DNA of 64,000 nt, taken from Aaosphaeria pasadenensis (lineage: Eukaryota; Ascomycota; Dothideomycetes; Pleosporales). Where the stretch lies: contig JAKLMB010000017.1 in the NCBI GenBank assembly GCA_022813625.1, positions 558,001 to 622,000 on the forward strand, read 5' to 3'. Positions 46,767-58,800 of this stretch are shown here, in pieces (position 1 is the stretch's first letter; each line of letters begins with the position of its first letter). Under the pieces are notes generated by a model, which saw nothing but the letters and a program-made list of their open reading frames with translations, was not told the DNA's origin and did no database searches. The position numbers and the translations under genes were made by a program.

Positions 46767-48223
46767 ATGAACGCCGACGCATACCTGAAGAAATACGGCT
46801 GGAGAGGCACTGGGCACTCTCTGGATCGCACGGATCGTGGTATCACAAAACCCTTATTGATCTCCCACAAGCAAGACCAGTTGGGTCTGGGGAAGCAGAA
46901 GGCCGCTCACAGCGTATCTGACCAGTGGTGGATGCGAGCATTTGACGAGAGTCTGCAGAACATTGGCACCGGCAAAGAAGTATGCAATCGCCCTCTATTC
47001 CAATGGGATTCCTCTGCTCCGATCGCTTGAGCAGGATCTAACATCACTACCAGAGCACCCTAAACCAAGTGCGCAAAGTGGGCATCAGTCGAGGCGGACT
47101 ATACAGTTTCTTCGTGAAGGGAGAAGGCTTGACAGGCACTATCGAAGACCCCAATTCCGCTGCCGAATCCTCCCAGTCTGCTTCATCTGCCTCGCAGTCC
47201 GGAGCAAGCACACCAGCTACATCCGCCTCCGAGTCATCCTCCGACAGCGAGAGCGACGTCGCTCCGGAACCCCCCGCAAAGAGCTCCAAAAAGCGCAAGC
47301 GAGCGCAGAAGGAAGATTCCGGCGATGTGGAGAAGAGGCAGAGATTAGAAAAGCCAAAGGATGGCAGCGACGTGGAGGCGACGGAGGCTACAGGTGTAGA
47401 ACGCTTCGCTAGTGGAGGACAACGAACAAAAATCCATGCCGTAGTCAAGCGCATCAACCGTGAGATGAAGGCGAAGATAAAGGCCCGAGCGAAAGCAGGC
47501 GAGTTCAAGGACGTATCGTCCGCCAAGTCGGGCAGGCCGAAGAAGGTCAAGATGGAACAGCAGACACGCCAGCGCGAAGCGCAGAAGTTGCTGAAGAAAG
47601 AAATGATCGCGGACGCTATGCTCAGGGGCGACCTGCCGACACTCAAGAAGTATAGATCGCGAGAGGACGCCCTGAAAAGCTGCGAACGGGACCTCAAGTT
47701 GATCCTGAAGGCTGGAAAACTAAAGGACAAGGGGAAGAAGAACAAGGACAAGAAAGCTAGCGGTCCTAAGCAAACCCAGACGTTGGAGAAAAGCGACGAC
47801 ACCGCCGCCTCGGCCAAGATCGCCAAATTGTCTGAGAAGGAAAGAGCGCAATACGAAGAGCGTGCTGCGAAGAAGGGCCAAACACTCGAGCAATACGTCC
47901 TCCGTCGGATCCAGAAGAAAGAGGAGCAGCGTTCAAGCTCGACCTCAAGCGCAGGCTCAGGTACCGACCAACCCGCCGCAAAGCCCGAAACCGGCGCTCT
48001 ATTCTTCACCGACCTCGAGGGCGACGCCAACATCCTGTCTAAACTCCAACCAGGAAATTCAAAGCACCAATCGTTCAAGGAGAAACGACAGAGCACAGTA
48101 GAGAAGCGAGTGTCCAAGCGCGGCGACACGTCGGAGGCGAAAGAGAAGAAGTCGAAGGGGAATGATGTCGAGCGTAAGAAGTGGCTACAGGAGCTAGCGT
48201 TGAGCGGCGAGACGGCTATCTAG
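46767..48223 (+). CDS. TMA23: Tma23-like G-patch-type nucleolar ribosome-biogenesis protein
   Basis: The spliced product is 460 aa. Exons are 46767-46979 and 47054-48223; splicing joins GTGKE to STLNQVRKVGISRGGLYSFF. The N-terminus MNADAYLKKYGWRGTGHSLD, followed by ISHKQDQLGLG and DQWWMRAFDESLQNI, is the G-patch-like layout of yeast Tma23, a nucleolar protein that assists 40S subunit formation. Residues about 95-460 are Lys/Glu/Ser-rich, with a basic KSSKKRKRAQK nuclear signal, charged helical stretches (about 195-330) and a conserved-looking C-terminal KKWLQELALSG. The C-terminal extension is much longer than in yeast, as usual for filamentous fungi. Support for the family comes mainly from the first 90 residues. 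A long antisense frame covers most of exon 2 but has no coding signs. Confidence 0.8.
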
Positions 48224-48513
48224 ACATTTCTCCTCATCATGTTTGCACAAATCTACGAGATACATTCAAGCATTTCTGTTCTTTCTTTGTCAAGCATAGC
48301 GTCACATGGTAGATAGGTAGATCCACGAGGTATCGTCTCTGCAATACCCATCCTAGAAATACAACGCAACATTTTCCAAACTGCAAACACGGAGAGCGCG
48401 CCATCATCTATCATTAATCACATCTCATCCCCTTAAAAAAGAAAGAACCCAAAAATGGGAAAACAAAACGCCATCACCCCTTCAAATACAACCCTATCCC
48501 CTTAACCTACTCC

Positions 48514-51280
48514 TCACAGCCCCGCCTTCCCCGTCAATATCCAAGGCCTCTTAATCCAAAATTCATCCTTGATAACATCAACATGCTCGATCACGATCCT
48601 CGCCTTCGTCCTCTTCTTCCTCTCCTTCTCCCGCTGCGTGCGGCTGGGTTCTTTCGTCGCGGCCGCCCACCCGCCTTCTTCCTCCGGCACTTTCGCCTTG
48701 GCTTTCGCTTTCCCGCTGTTGGGTTTGCTCGCCCCAGCGGGTGATGAAGAGGATGGGGGTGGCTGTTGTTGCGGCTGCGAGGGGGGTGGAGGGGATGCGC
48801 TGAAGGACTTCTTGGTTTTGATGTTCGATAGGGCGGGAGGGGATGGTAGTCTTGACGTCGAGGCTGTTGTTGCCATCGTTGTAGGTGGTGCCGAACGTAG
48901 CCGCGGGTGTGATCGCGCACGCTGCTGGAGGTCTGGTCTCGCGCCCGTCGATGTCTGCTCTGGTGGTGGCGGTGTATCTTGCACTCCGAGCCTTGATCCT
49001 GGGCGGCTGGCTGGGTTGGCGGGGGTCAGGCTGTCGAGGCGGAGTTCGCCGGCCATGACTTTGTTGCGGAGGTCGATTATGTCGTCTCCTCCGCTTGGGG
49101 GGATGGGAAGCTCTTTCATGGTGGAGAAGGTTTTGTCCTTTTCGGATGATGGTGCGCGGTGATGGTGGTTGAAGAGGGCGGATTTCTGGGAGGAGGGGAG
49201 GGAGAGCTTGCGGGTTCGGTTGTCAATTGGTATCGAGGAGATGCGGAGGGGGATGATGGGGGGTTTGGCGGTGTAGTCGATCATGCTGAGACTTGGGGAG
49301 CGGTGTTTGAGCCTGGGAGGATCTGCTGATGGGACTGGTCGCGAGGAGGTCGCGATTGGTTTGGAGGAGTTGGATATCGAGCGTTCTGAGAGGACATCTG
49401 GGATTTGGATCTGTGGGGAGGGCTGTGGGCTGGTGTTTGTGTGTGCCACAGAGTTGGGAGGGTTCAGGAAAGGGGGTGGTTTGGTGCTGGGCTTCAATGT
49501 TGGAGGAGGTAGTGGTAGAGGTGTCAATTGAGGGAGTGGTGACTTCACTGTCGAGTTTGAGTGCGAATGACCGCCGTTGGAAGGCATAGTTGCTGTCTCC
49601 GTGGTGGGTGGCGCGAAAGGATTGGAGAATGCAGGAATAGACAGTGACTGTGGAGATGGTGGAGGAGACGGTGTTGTTGACGTCGACAAGAAGGTTGGTC
49701 CTCTTATGGTAGAGTCTGACAGTGGTGATGCTCGAAGATCCGGGACTGGACGCTCAATTGGCTGGGACATGGGTCGTCTTATAGATCTCTGTGGACGCGG
49801 ATGTGAAAGTGGTGGTGATGCAGTACTCTCTTCAGCTACGCTCGGGGCAGGTACTTGTGCTGGAGCTTCGAAGAACTAAGCTTTGTGAGCAGGCGTATAC
49901 GATTAAACATCTGGGCGAGCTTACGTCTCGATATAATACGCTCCCTTTCCTGAATATCTCAGGTTCGTTGTTGTAATTGATACCGAAGCGAGAGAAGAGA
50001 ATCTCGTTTTTATCCGATGACACGGTACCTTTGAGCAATTCTTCTGCTTCTCTTGCTTGCATATTACCTTTATTCACAAGAGCCCAGAAAGTGGTATTAT
50101 AAAGGTTGTTGATGTGACCTAGTTCTAGTCAGCACGATACTCACGGACGTGGTGTTTGCTAAGGTTATAAAATTGTCTTACAATCCACCTGACGCCAACT
50201 CATATAGTCTCTCAAATACTGGTCACTTGGATAGCATACACAGCGTCCATCAAACGATGGTAGAGGCGGCACGAGTGGGGAATCTGGAAAACAGGTAGAC
50301 CAGAGGAAGGTATAATTAGCTGTGAAGGTTGACACAATGGTGGTCATCAGCTTGCTAAAAGTAGAGTCAGCATGGTCCCGCAACCCCGAGGTGTTCGAGG
50401 ACAGTCGTACAAGGCGGACAAAAGCTGAGGCAAACGAGCAGGCAAATGGGGCGTGGAAATGGAAATAAAGGTGTGCTTACCTCGCCCTCCGCTCGAACAG
50501 GGTACAATTCTTATGAAAGACGAAACTGTGTAACGCAGATCAGTTTCCTCGATACCAATCATTGTTTAATTTCACGTGCTCACAGCTGCTCCATCCTATA
50601 TCTGCCGCATTATGATGGCCATTTATCAAATGATACATGGTGCATTGTCGGAGAGGGCAGTATTGGATATGCAGCAACAGCTGTGCATGTGAAGGAGCTA
50701 AGACATACCTGAATTCATCGCTATCTCCATAAGCAAGGACAATATCGGGCAAGTCCTTCATGACAGCCTCGGCGGCTGCATTCATGAGATCGAGCGCCCT
50801 TCGGTCATTGGGCTTCTCGAATTGGTACCGGGTGGTGAACCTGTGCAACGAGCCATTTGCATCAGTACATGCTGCAAAGTTTGGAAAGAACGCATGTTCG
50901 CTTCTCGAAACATGGGGTGTGGCATGGATAAATTCCCAAGACCGAGACCCTATATGCAGCCATGCGATCGTCCCAGTCCCTCAAAAATAGGAGGCAAACA
51001 TCGACGTGCGACCAGGCTGGGAAGACAGGAGACAAGAATAGGAAAGGCAGACGATACGAAAGGGCGATGCTGAGACGTACTTTGTGAACCCTCTACCATC
51101 GATGCGCACCACTATCCATGTCCCTGGCAGTAGTCTGTCCGTCTCCTCAAAGTCCCGAACATATTCATATCTAACGTTGTGAAGACGTTAGTCGATAGCT
51201 ATTTTTCACCTCGACAAACATCTGCTCGAGTCTCGCAAGCTGCGAGTCTTTGTGTGGATATCTTACTTTGAATTGGCCAT
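48514..51280 (-). CDS. THG1: tRNA-His guanylyltransferase with giant Pro/Ser-rich insertion
   Basis: The spliced product is 669 aa from seven exons on the minus strand: 51280-51267, 51170-51081, 50840-50709, 50525-50481, 50354-50182, 50118-49925 and 49875-48514. Thg1 adds the -1 guanosine to tRNA-His, an essential reverse-direction polymerisation. Metal-binding residues are all present at canonical numbers: Asp29 (RIDGRGF), Asp76 and Glu77 (GDSDEF); also FVFHKNCTLFERRASK, HINNLYNTTFW and LFSRFGINYNNEPEIFRKGS. The conserved C-terminus (KARIVIEHVDVIKDEFW, KRPWILTGK) is present too, but between YRD (residue 216) and it lie roughly 400 residues of Pro/Ser/Thr-rich low-complexity sequence, all in the last exon without a stop. 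Yeast Thg1 is 237 aa and the human enzyme about 300. The insertion is either a disordered loop near the C-terminal helix or a hidden alternatively spliced segment. Confidence 0.9.
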
Positions 51281-52392
51281 GATGATGGTCTAGCCTCCTT
51301 TTGTGGTTACCGCTCTAGGAAGTGCTCTGTATCTAGGGGCATGCCTATTCGCGGAGTCACGACTGTTGCTTGATTGCTTGTCGAGGAAGCTTGTTTGATG
51401 TGTCACTCGCTAGACTGCGAGAGGACCAGAAAGCTGCCTGTATGTGTGTGCTCTAGGAGTCACGTTTGGGGGAAGGGGATTGCAGGATTTTTGGGGGCTT
51501 TTGCGAATCTGGGGTTTGGGTTATTTTGGGGGAGAAAAGAAAATAGTGACGAGGGTGGAAGTAGTACGAGTAGTGTGACTTTGTAGTATGTAAGAATAAC
51601 TACCTAGGTGACTAGGTAAATGTATGAGGTAGAGTAGACGATGGGAGGGGCGGAACCAGAGAGAGTCAGACAAGTCGTTGTGCCCAAAGAACGAGAAAGA
51701 AAAAGGCCAGGCCAACTCAGGCACTATAATACCTCGTCACCTCGTAGCCTCGTACCCTTCAACTACATGCCAGCCATGCAGCAATTGCTTATGCTCGTCG
51801 CCTACACTACGCAATTATCAACCCACGTTGCAATGTCAAAACACTCGGGCTTTCAGCATTCGCCAGTAAATCCCGGTCTCTCAGCATCTATTGTAAGTAT
51901 TTATTTTCGTCATTCCCATTGGCCCTGGTGCCATGAGGTGGATGCACACAACAAGCGCATGTATCCCTACAGCTTACTGCATGTGCCAGCCTTACTCTGT
52001 AAATGGCCTCAATTCAATTGTATTCAGCGCCATCTAGGTGCGCCACCGAACCACTCAATTTGTGCGCGCGTGCTACAGGATTACGATCAATGTATACATA
52101 TCATCCGGGGGCCTTAACTTGTCAGGACCCCCCTCGCGTCTGTGTAGCGGAGGCGTTTGAGAAGGCCTTCGTGCACCAATCGACGGATGCCGCCAAAATA
52201 TGCTACTTGAAGATATGAAACAGATATTACCCGCGATTATCTTACTATCTATGGTACCCGCTCCATGCCCGAAAAGAGAAAGACGACGTATCAAAGGACT
52301 TGTATGCTTTAACGGGAAAATAAAATCGTCGCTCATGAACGCCATGCTATGCCGGATCACCGAGAAGATAGTCCATGCGAAATCTATGATTG
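51281..52392. other. Intergenic region upstream of THG1, no gene seen
   Basis: Same-strand spacer between the lipin stop and the Thg1 start. Short frames (51374-51586, 51641-52117 and 52073-52360) have no recognised similarity. A G-rich stretch on the plus strand at 51470-51540 reads as pyrimidine-rich on the Thg1 strand and probably belongs to its promoter. Confidence 0.5.
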
Positions 52393-54837
52393 CTACTTCC
52401 CTACTCTTCTTGGAGAGGAAGCTATCGGCGGCGGGCTTTTTCGTCCCTTTTGAGGGCTCGCCTGAGGCGTCGGTGTAGCATCTCTGAGGCTCAAGGAATC
52501 GACCTCTTCTGTGAGCCCTTCAACGCCAGGCTTCACCTCGTCCGTAGGCGTGCCCGTTTCCTCTTCCAGTTCTTCATCCGATGCATCGTACTCTTCCAAG
52601 CCATTCTCGTCCTGGCCCTCGAGATATTCCTCTTCCTCATCTTCTGCATAGTCGTCACCCTCCACGCTTTCAAGAATGGAATCTTCAAGTCCAGCATCCT
52701 CCACAGACTCATTCGTCATGTAGCTCGCCTCAAGATCCTCGCCAATCTCGGAGCCTTCATCCTCACTACGGAGACTGGCTGCTTCTGTGATATCATCATC
52801 TTCTTCATCCTCCTCGCTGTCCGTGAAGTCTTCAAGATCCATCGGTTTCTCGCGCCAGTAACTGAAATCAGTGAATTGTTCACCCCCGGCTGGTACTAAC
52901 AGACCAACTGGTGGGAAGAAATGATCCACGATCTCGCGCATACTGGCGTAGCCGGTCTTGTAGCTGTTCAAGGAAAGCACATCTAAGCTGACTTCGGCAT
53001 TAGAATTGATGGTAAAGATCCTAGTAGAAGGAATGTTGACGGAACGGTAACTCAATGCATCAGTCAGTCGGTTTCCAAAACCGGCGTAGAAAGGAGTCTG
53101 CCCCGCTGGCTTGTTGAAAAGATTCATGATATCTCTCAAACAGGCCATCTTGAACACCTCAGGTTTTCGAAGGTATATCTCTCGGCGAAGAGCGGCCATG
53201 GTCCGGTCCGGGCTCATGATAACTGGGCCCTTGGGTAGCCTATACCCCTCATCTTGCACGACGCCATTCAAATACGCTCTCGTTGTGTCGGCCTGCCCTA
53301 CCGATCGACTGGTCAGGTAGAAGATATTGTACCCATTATTCACGATGTCAGTATAAAGTTTTGCAACTCCCAAATGAGTCCAGTCGCGGCCGATCATGTT
53401 CAACACATGACCAAGAGCATCGGACTTGGTGATTGTGCCATCGATATCTGAGATAACAATGGGTGTGTCGTGTTTCCAATAAAACATATACGCTTGACAC
53501 GTGGAACGGTTGACAGTGAAGCTCATTGTATTCGAACCTGGTCTGAGGTCCAGAGCCTTGAGCTGCTCACTGGTGAGTCTCAAAGTCTTCGCGTAGCTTT
53601 TGGTTCCTCCGGTGGTGGCATCCGGGCTTTGCGGAGGGCTTAGTAGCCCAACAGCACTATCAGAATCCCTTCGCATGTGAGGGGAGTATCCAGCCGTGGT
53701 ATCGCTCTGCGCATCATCGCTGTGGTATCCCGGGTCGGAGATAGCATCGGTGGAGCGTAGCCCCTCGTCGCCTAATAGACTGAAACCAAGTTTACGACTG
53801 GCTTCTGCCTTGGCTTCTTCGCTGCTGTAGATCCAGAGATTGCCATGTTCATCTGCGCCAATCAAAGTGCCAATATCGTAATTGCCTTCCAATTCATCGG
53901 CAAGAAGTTTACGTGCAAAAACTTCGGCCCGTAGTGCCTCCTCCTCGCTGCTCTTGTAGCCCGTCATGTCCAGCATCAGATCTCCACGCTCGGTGACTTT
54001 GTTGGGTATGTTCGAGACTAGGAGCTGTTTTGACAGCTTGACCGCACGAGCCATGGCTTCTTCGGGGCTTAATGGAGGTGGGCTCGCAGACCGACGGGAA
54101 GAGGAATTCCAAGCTGTCGCCTGTTCCTTGCTGACCGACAGAGGGCCGCTCTCCTTTGCGTCCAAGTCTACCAATGTACTTTTCGTCGTTGGTACCATGT
54201 CATCTGTGTTCGATCGCGGTATCTGATATCCGGACCAATCCCCAGACATTGGCCTGCTATGCCCAAAGTTTGATGGCATCATGTCGCTGGGCGGGACAGA
54301 CATGGACAGCCTGCCCCTCCTTCTGTCCATGCTACCGTCTAGCTCTAGAGGCTCGGGGTCGGACAGATTGTCACTTGCTGGCCCCTCCAATGGTCTTTGT
54401 TCAGGACTCGCCGCGGGCGATGTGAGCGGCGAGGTTTGCATCTCTTCGGGGATCGCGGCGGAGGTTTCGAAGACGAAGAAGGCCTCGCCCCCTTCGCCGA
54501 GCTTCATAGAGTAGTCTTGTTTGACATCGTTCACGGTGAATTGGACCTACACCATTGTTAGACTATCCGTTTCTACAGTAGTGAACTGAGTTGGGCAAAC
54601 TTGCCTTCTTGTCAGAGGGTCTCAACAGCTGGAATTTGCCAAAGCGAACGTGGAACGGCGAGCAAGCGAGGGATCCTATAGTTGGGTGAGTTTAAGAACA
54701 TGAATTGCTATTTTGGGGCAGACCAAACCATCTTCCTGTTCGACTACGATGACATCGATCGCGCCGCTTAACGTGGCGGGGTTTATAGAGTTCCAGCCTT
54801 TCGAGACAGTGCCGGTAAGTGACCGCACGTACTGCAT
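52393..54837 (-). CDS. PAH1: Lipin / phosphatidate phosphatase Pah1 (Ned1/Smp2)
   Basis: The spliced product is 777 aa. Minus-strand exons are 54837-54729, 54675-54605 and 54546-52393. It converts phosphatidate to diacylglycerol and controls nuclear-membrane growth. The N-LIP domain starts at the Met (MQYVRSLTGTVSKGWNSINP, VVEQEDGSLACSPFHVRFGKFQLL), which fixes the start. The catalytic C-LIP domain carries the DxDxT motif DIDGT at 427-431 (SDIDGTITKSDALGH), then NGYNIFYLTSR, KGPVIMSPD and FYAGFGNR. The region between is Ser/Pro-rich and probably phosphorylated. The C-terminal ~140 residues are strongly acidic (EEDEEDDD). The second intron (54604-54547) begins GCAAGT after AAG, a GC-AG intron matching the strong GC-donor consensus. 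A TM helix is absent, as expected for a peripheral enzyme. Confidence 0.93.
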
Positions 54838-55853
54838 TTCCGCCTAGGTGTTGTAGCTCATGCGCTTCCCAGGCGCTTTGTAGGGGAGACTGGAGGTCTG
54901 GTATGGGTATGGACAGGGGATAGCTTGAAGGGCAATTTAATGCGATAGGTTGGAAGGTTTGCTTGTGAGGTCGGACACCGGCTGAAAGACGAAGGTTTAG
55001 CAAGACAAGGTATAGCAGAAGACGACTAGGTATCAGCAATCACGAAATGAAAAGACCTTGCCTGACCGTGACGGACGAGGCGGAGAGAGCGAACAGAGTA
55101 TGGGATGTAGGGGGACGGAGGAAGCTGGACTGTATGTATGTATGTACACAGTATTGTGGTAGGAATGCGGTCTGTAAGACGTATGCCGATTAATGCGGTC
55201 GTCACAGCGGAAGTAGCTCAGAGCTCACGGACGCAGTCATGGGACGTTGAGGGCGGCACGACGCGGGACATTTGTTTCGGCGAAAGGAACGAAACAAATG
55301 AGTTTTTAGCATGTGGGCAGGGCGAGCAAGTCAGGTCACTAAGATGTACACCTCGTAGCTCCGAGGCAGAAAAGCTTTCGAGTTAAGAAGGAAAAATCGG
55401 CAACGGCAGCATCACGAGCATGAAAACTGGCCTGGCATAGATACTAACTAGGTACCTAACTAGCACACATGATAATTAACGCATTACCTAAGTAATGATA
55501 CATGTCTCTTCAATCTTTGCTCATTGAGGCTTAGCTCACTTTTCTCGGGACGGACTAATTAGATAACAAGCCTATCCGTATACGGACAAGTACATGTACG
55601 GTACAGTACAAGCTTGCCTCACAAGAGCCCCAAGACCCCCCAAGACTAAGAAAGTGGGCGGGCGGGCACACTTGTAACTAACATTACTACTCACTACTCG
55701 ACCCTACCACTACCTACCCGACACAACTTCAAAGACATCCCAACTTCAACCCACGTTCACCGCAACCACCGGGACTTTTCTACCAAATCTCCCACCTCCC
55801 ATCCAGCTACCAGTGTTCAGGCCGTGGCGACGCCTGAAGTCCACACTGTCGCT
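54838..55853. other. Divergent intergenic region between PAH1 and the FN3 gene
   Basis: About 1 kb of shared promoter space. It contains ATGT/GTAC-rich strings (55130-55146 and 55590-55610) and a C/A-rich plus-strand leader (55690-55850) just before the FN3 gene. No gene is seen. Confidence 0.5.
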
Positions 55854-58800
55854 ATGCTCTCCGAACCACAGAATGCCCTCTACTGGCCACCGGATGTCGC
55901 CCCTTACAGTATGGAAAGCCTTGTCTTTCTATCCTCCGGCTGGTTAAGGACGGCATGCGTGCTCTCCGCGCTGTTCTGGTATACCTCACCCATTCAATAC
56001 CACATATGGAAACAATGACCATGCTTGGGATGAAATATTGGCTAACCACCGCACAGGGTCGCCTACCGTGGTTACCAGGTCCTGTCAAAACCCATCGAAG
56101 ACTTGGTTCTGTTGCTCGGCCTCGAGGTACCCGTCGCACCCATTTTTTCCCTCGCCGGTATAAAGGCCGATGGTGTTTTACTCCATTGGAAACCTCCAGA
56201 CTCGCGCGCCTCCGTTTTAAAATATGTCATTCGCATCAACGGTATCGATAGTAAGTTTACCTACATGGCTGCATGCGACACATATTTACGCGTCCCACAG
56301 TTGGCGATGTCTCCCCTCAAGAGACTTCGGTGACGATCGAGAACCTCAAACCCGAAAGCCATTACACTATTCGTATTGTGACATTGAATTCCGCCAATTT
56401 CCAAGCCCCGAGTGATCCCATCCGTCTTAAGACCCTTCCGAGTTCCTCTCAAGAATTTTTCAATGCAGGCCCGCACAAGGAAGCCGGGGATGGGAATGAA
56501 GATGATGAATGGAATCAAACTCCAATAATCCGCCCGAACAAGAATCTGGCCGAAATCATTCCTCCCTTAGTCGCACCAGCCATGACACGCGAGCACAGCA
56601 ACAGCATCTCCAGGGCTCGCCGATCGGAACCCGGCCGACGCAACTCCCCGGCCTCCCAAACTACCGAGCAAGCCCGTGCTGCTCAAGAATCAGCCGATTC
56701 CATGGATTCGATCAAACAGTTGACTGAAAAGCTGGATGCCCTGCGTCGCGAGATTGACGATGTCGAAAAACAGATGCAAGAGGAAGACGAAGAATTTCAA
56801 ACGAGCAAGGCATGTTTGATGGAGACAAGGAACGAAAAGAAGACCGCTTTGAAAGAGAAGGAAGATGCTAGCCGTGATCTGAGGAAGGAGGTTGCGACAC
56901 TAGAGCGTGCGAATGCGTCGGCTCAGACACGCCGTACCCAACAAGAGAAGCTATTGCAACAGAAGGAAAACGAAAGAAAGAAGCTCAAGGAGGATGTCGC
57001 TCGCTGGGAATTGGAGACTGGCGAGCTGCGGGCTGCTGCCGAAGCTATTGAACAGGAACGTGCCGAATATGAATCCACCGCAGAAGAACGTATTCAAGAG
57101 CTTAAAGATCGCTACGCGGAGGGGCTACAGGTCAACAAGAGCCTCGAAGAAGTCATCCGAGAGAAGGGTACGCAAATCAAGGCCTTGGAAGAGGAGAGAA
57201 AGAATTTGGAAGAAGGCGAAGAGGTTGGAGATGCACAGGATGGTTCAGAGACAGCCGATGCGGAAGAGGATAGAAGATGGTTTGCAACACTGACGTCGTT
57301 GCAACAGCGGTATGCGCATGCCTGGTCCCTATTCACGGAAGCCGAGCGAGCTGGTCAGGAAGCGATGAGCAGGCTGCATTTCCTCCAGCAGCGCCGTTTG
57401 AGCCAGCCTCATCTCTTTGCCGGTATAGCCCCACAGGAACCGGTCCCACGGAGGAGGAACAGCCAGCGATCGCGACCCGTGAGTATGCGTGAGCCGTTGC
57501 TACCGTCTGTCCCAGGAGGATTTATCCCAAGCTCCGCAGCCCCGTTCAACACCAGCATAAACAATGTGTCGCCACCTTTCCAGAATGCAACTCCTTACTT
57601 CAACTTTAACAACGGTATGGCGTTGCCTCCACCGAGCAACAACGCCTCATCTTTCTCTGCTGCCGAGATTGAAAGCTTGACGGGGGGCGCACCCATGAGC
57701 CCTACAGCTGGTGCATTATTACCATCTGGATTGTTCCTTGACGATACCGGGCTCACCGATGTTGAAGATACGGACGACGACGGCCATGGCGCCCCAATGC
57801 CAATCTTGGATCCCTCGCCCAATTTGCGCAATGTACTACCTGGCTTGGGTGCTCCAGGTACCATTGAAGATATGCAGAGTCCAAGCTCACCCGTGTCTCC
57901 GCAGAGCCGCTCTCCAAGCTTATTTGCAAGTCCTCGAGAGAGTGCTGGGTATCTGGGGCACTTCCCGCCGAATGACAGTCTCCTCGATAGCGACAGACGT
58001 TCTATCCGGTCCACGTCTAGCTCATTCATGAACAATCCTCAGACCACTCGCTTTGGTGGTCTCTTTGGGCTACATCGACAGCGGGGAAAGACACTATCCG
58101 ACGGACCACCTCTGGGCTCTTTAAAACCGTCGCAAAGTCAGTCGCTGCCTCGACAAGAACATGGAAGCCTGGATCCCATTGGAAGCCAACGACGACGAGG
58201 GAGTCATTCTGGAGGTGCTTGGTATGATTCACTAAAATTTGGATCCAAGCCCCAACCCCAGCCCCAACCCGATGAATCGTCAACTAGCCCCAAGCATGTA
58301 GCAACCCGGAAACGGGGATTCAACATGTTTGGTACTAAGGGTGACCCCTGGCTAACCTCAATACTAGGAAGCGAGCGACCGTCTTCGCCCCGTCAAGGTT
58401 CGACCAAGTCCGGTGAGGCCAACGTCCTACCTCGACCTTCCACTGAAAGCCAGATGCGTTTTGGTTGGTCAGTAGATGCTTTTGGGTCGCGCAGCAGTCC
58501 GCTCGGTGTAGATTGGAGTGTGAGCAACATGAATAACGGCAGTTCGTGGTCAAGAATGCCCTCCCGGCGACCCTCTTTACAGCATGGCTCGACAGTTTCT
58601 CTGGTGAATGATGATATGCTACAAGACGATATACTACTCGCAAATACGCGCTCCCCAACACAAGCGCCTATTGGTACCCGGCCACAGTCATCAGCATCAC
58701 ACATGGCACAGCCTATCGGTGTTCCTCCCACGCCCCCCAAGCAATTGAATCCAGCTGCACCTGTCTTCAAAGGTATCTTTACACGTGATAAGAGATCTGA

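Noticed and set aside
47047..48129. 360-codon open frame on the minus strand
   Set aside because: It is antisense to the Lys/Glu/Ser-rich exon 2 of the Tma23-like gene; codon mirroring of AAG/GAG keeps it open, and the product is a Ser/Phe/Leu-rich nonsense sequence.
52390..52899. Hydrophobic plus-strand frame resembling a membrane protein
   Set aside because: It is the complement of the acidic GAA/GAG-rich tail of lipin, which reads as Phe/Leu-rich when inverted.
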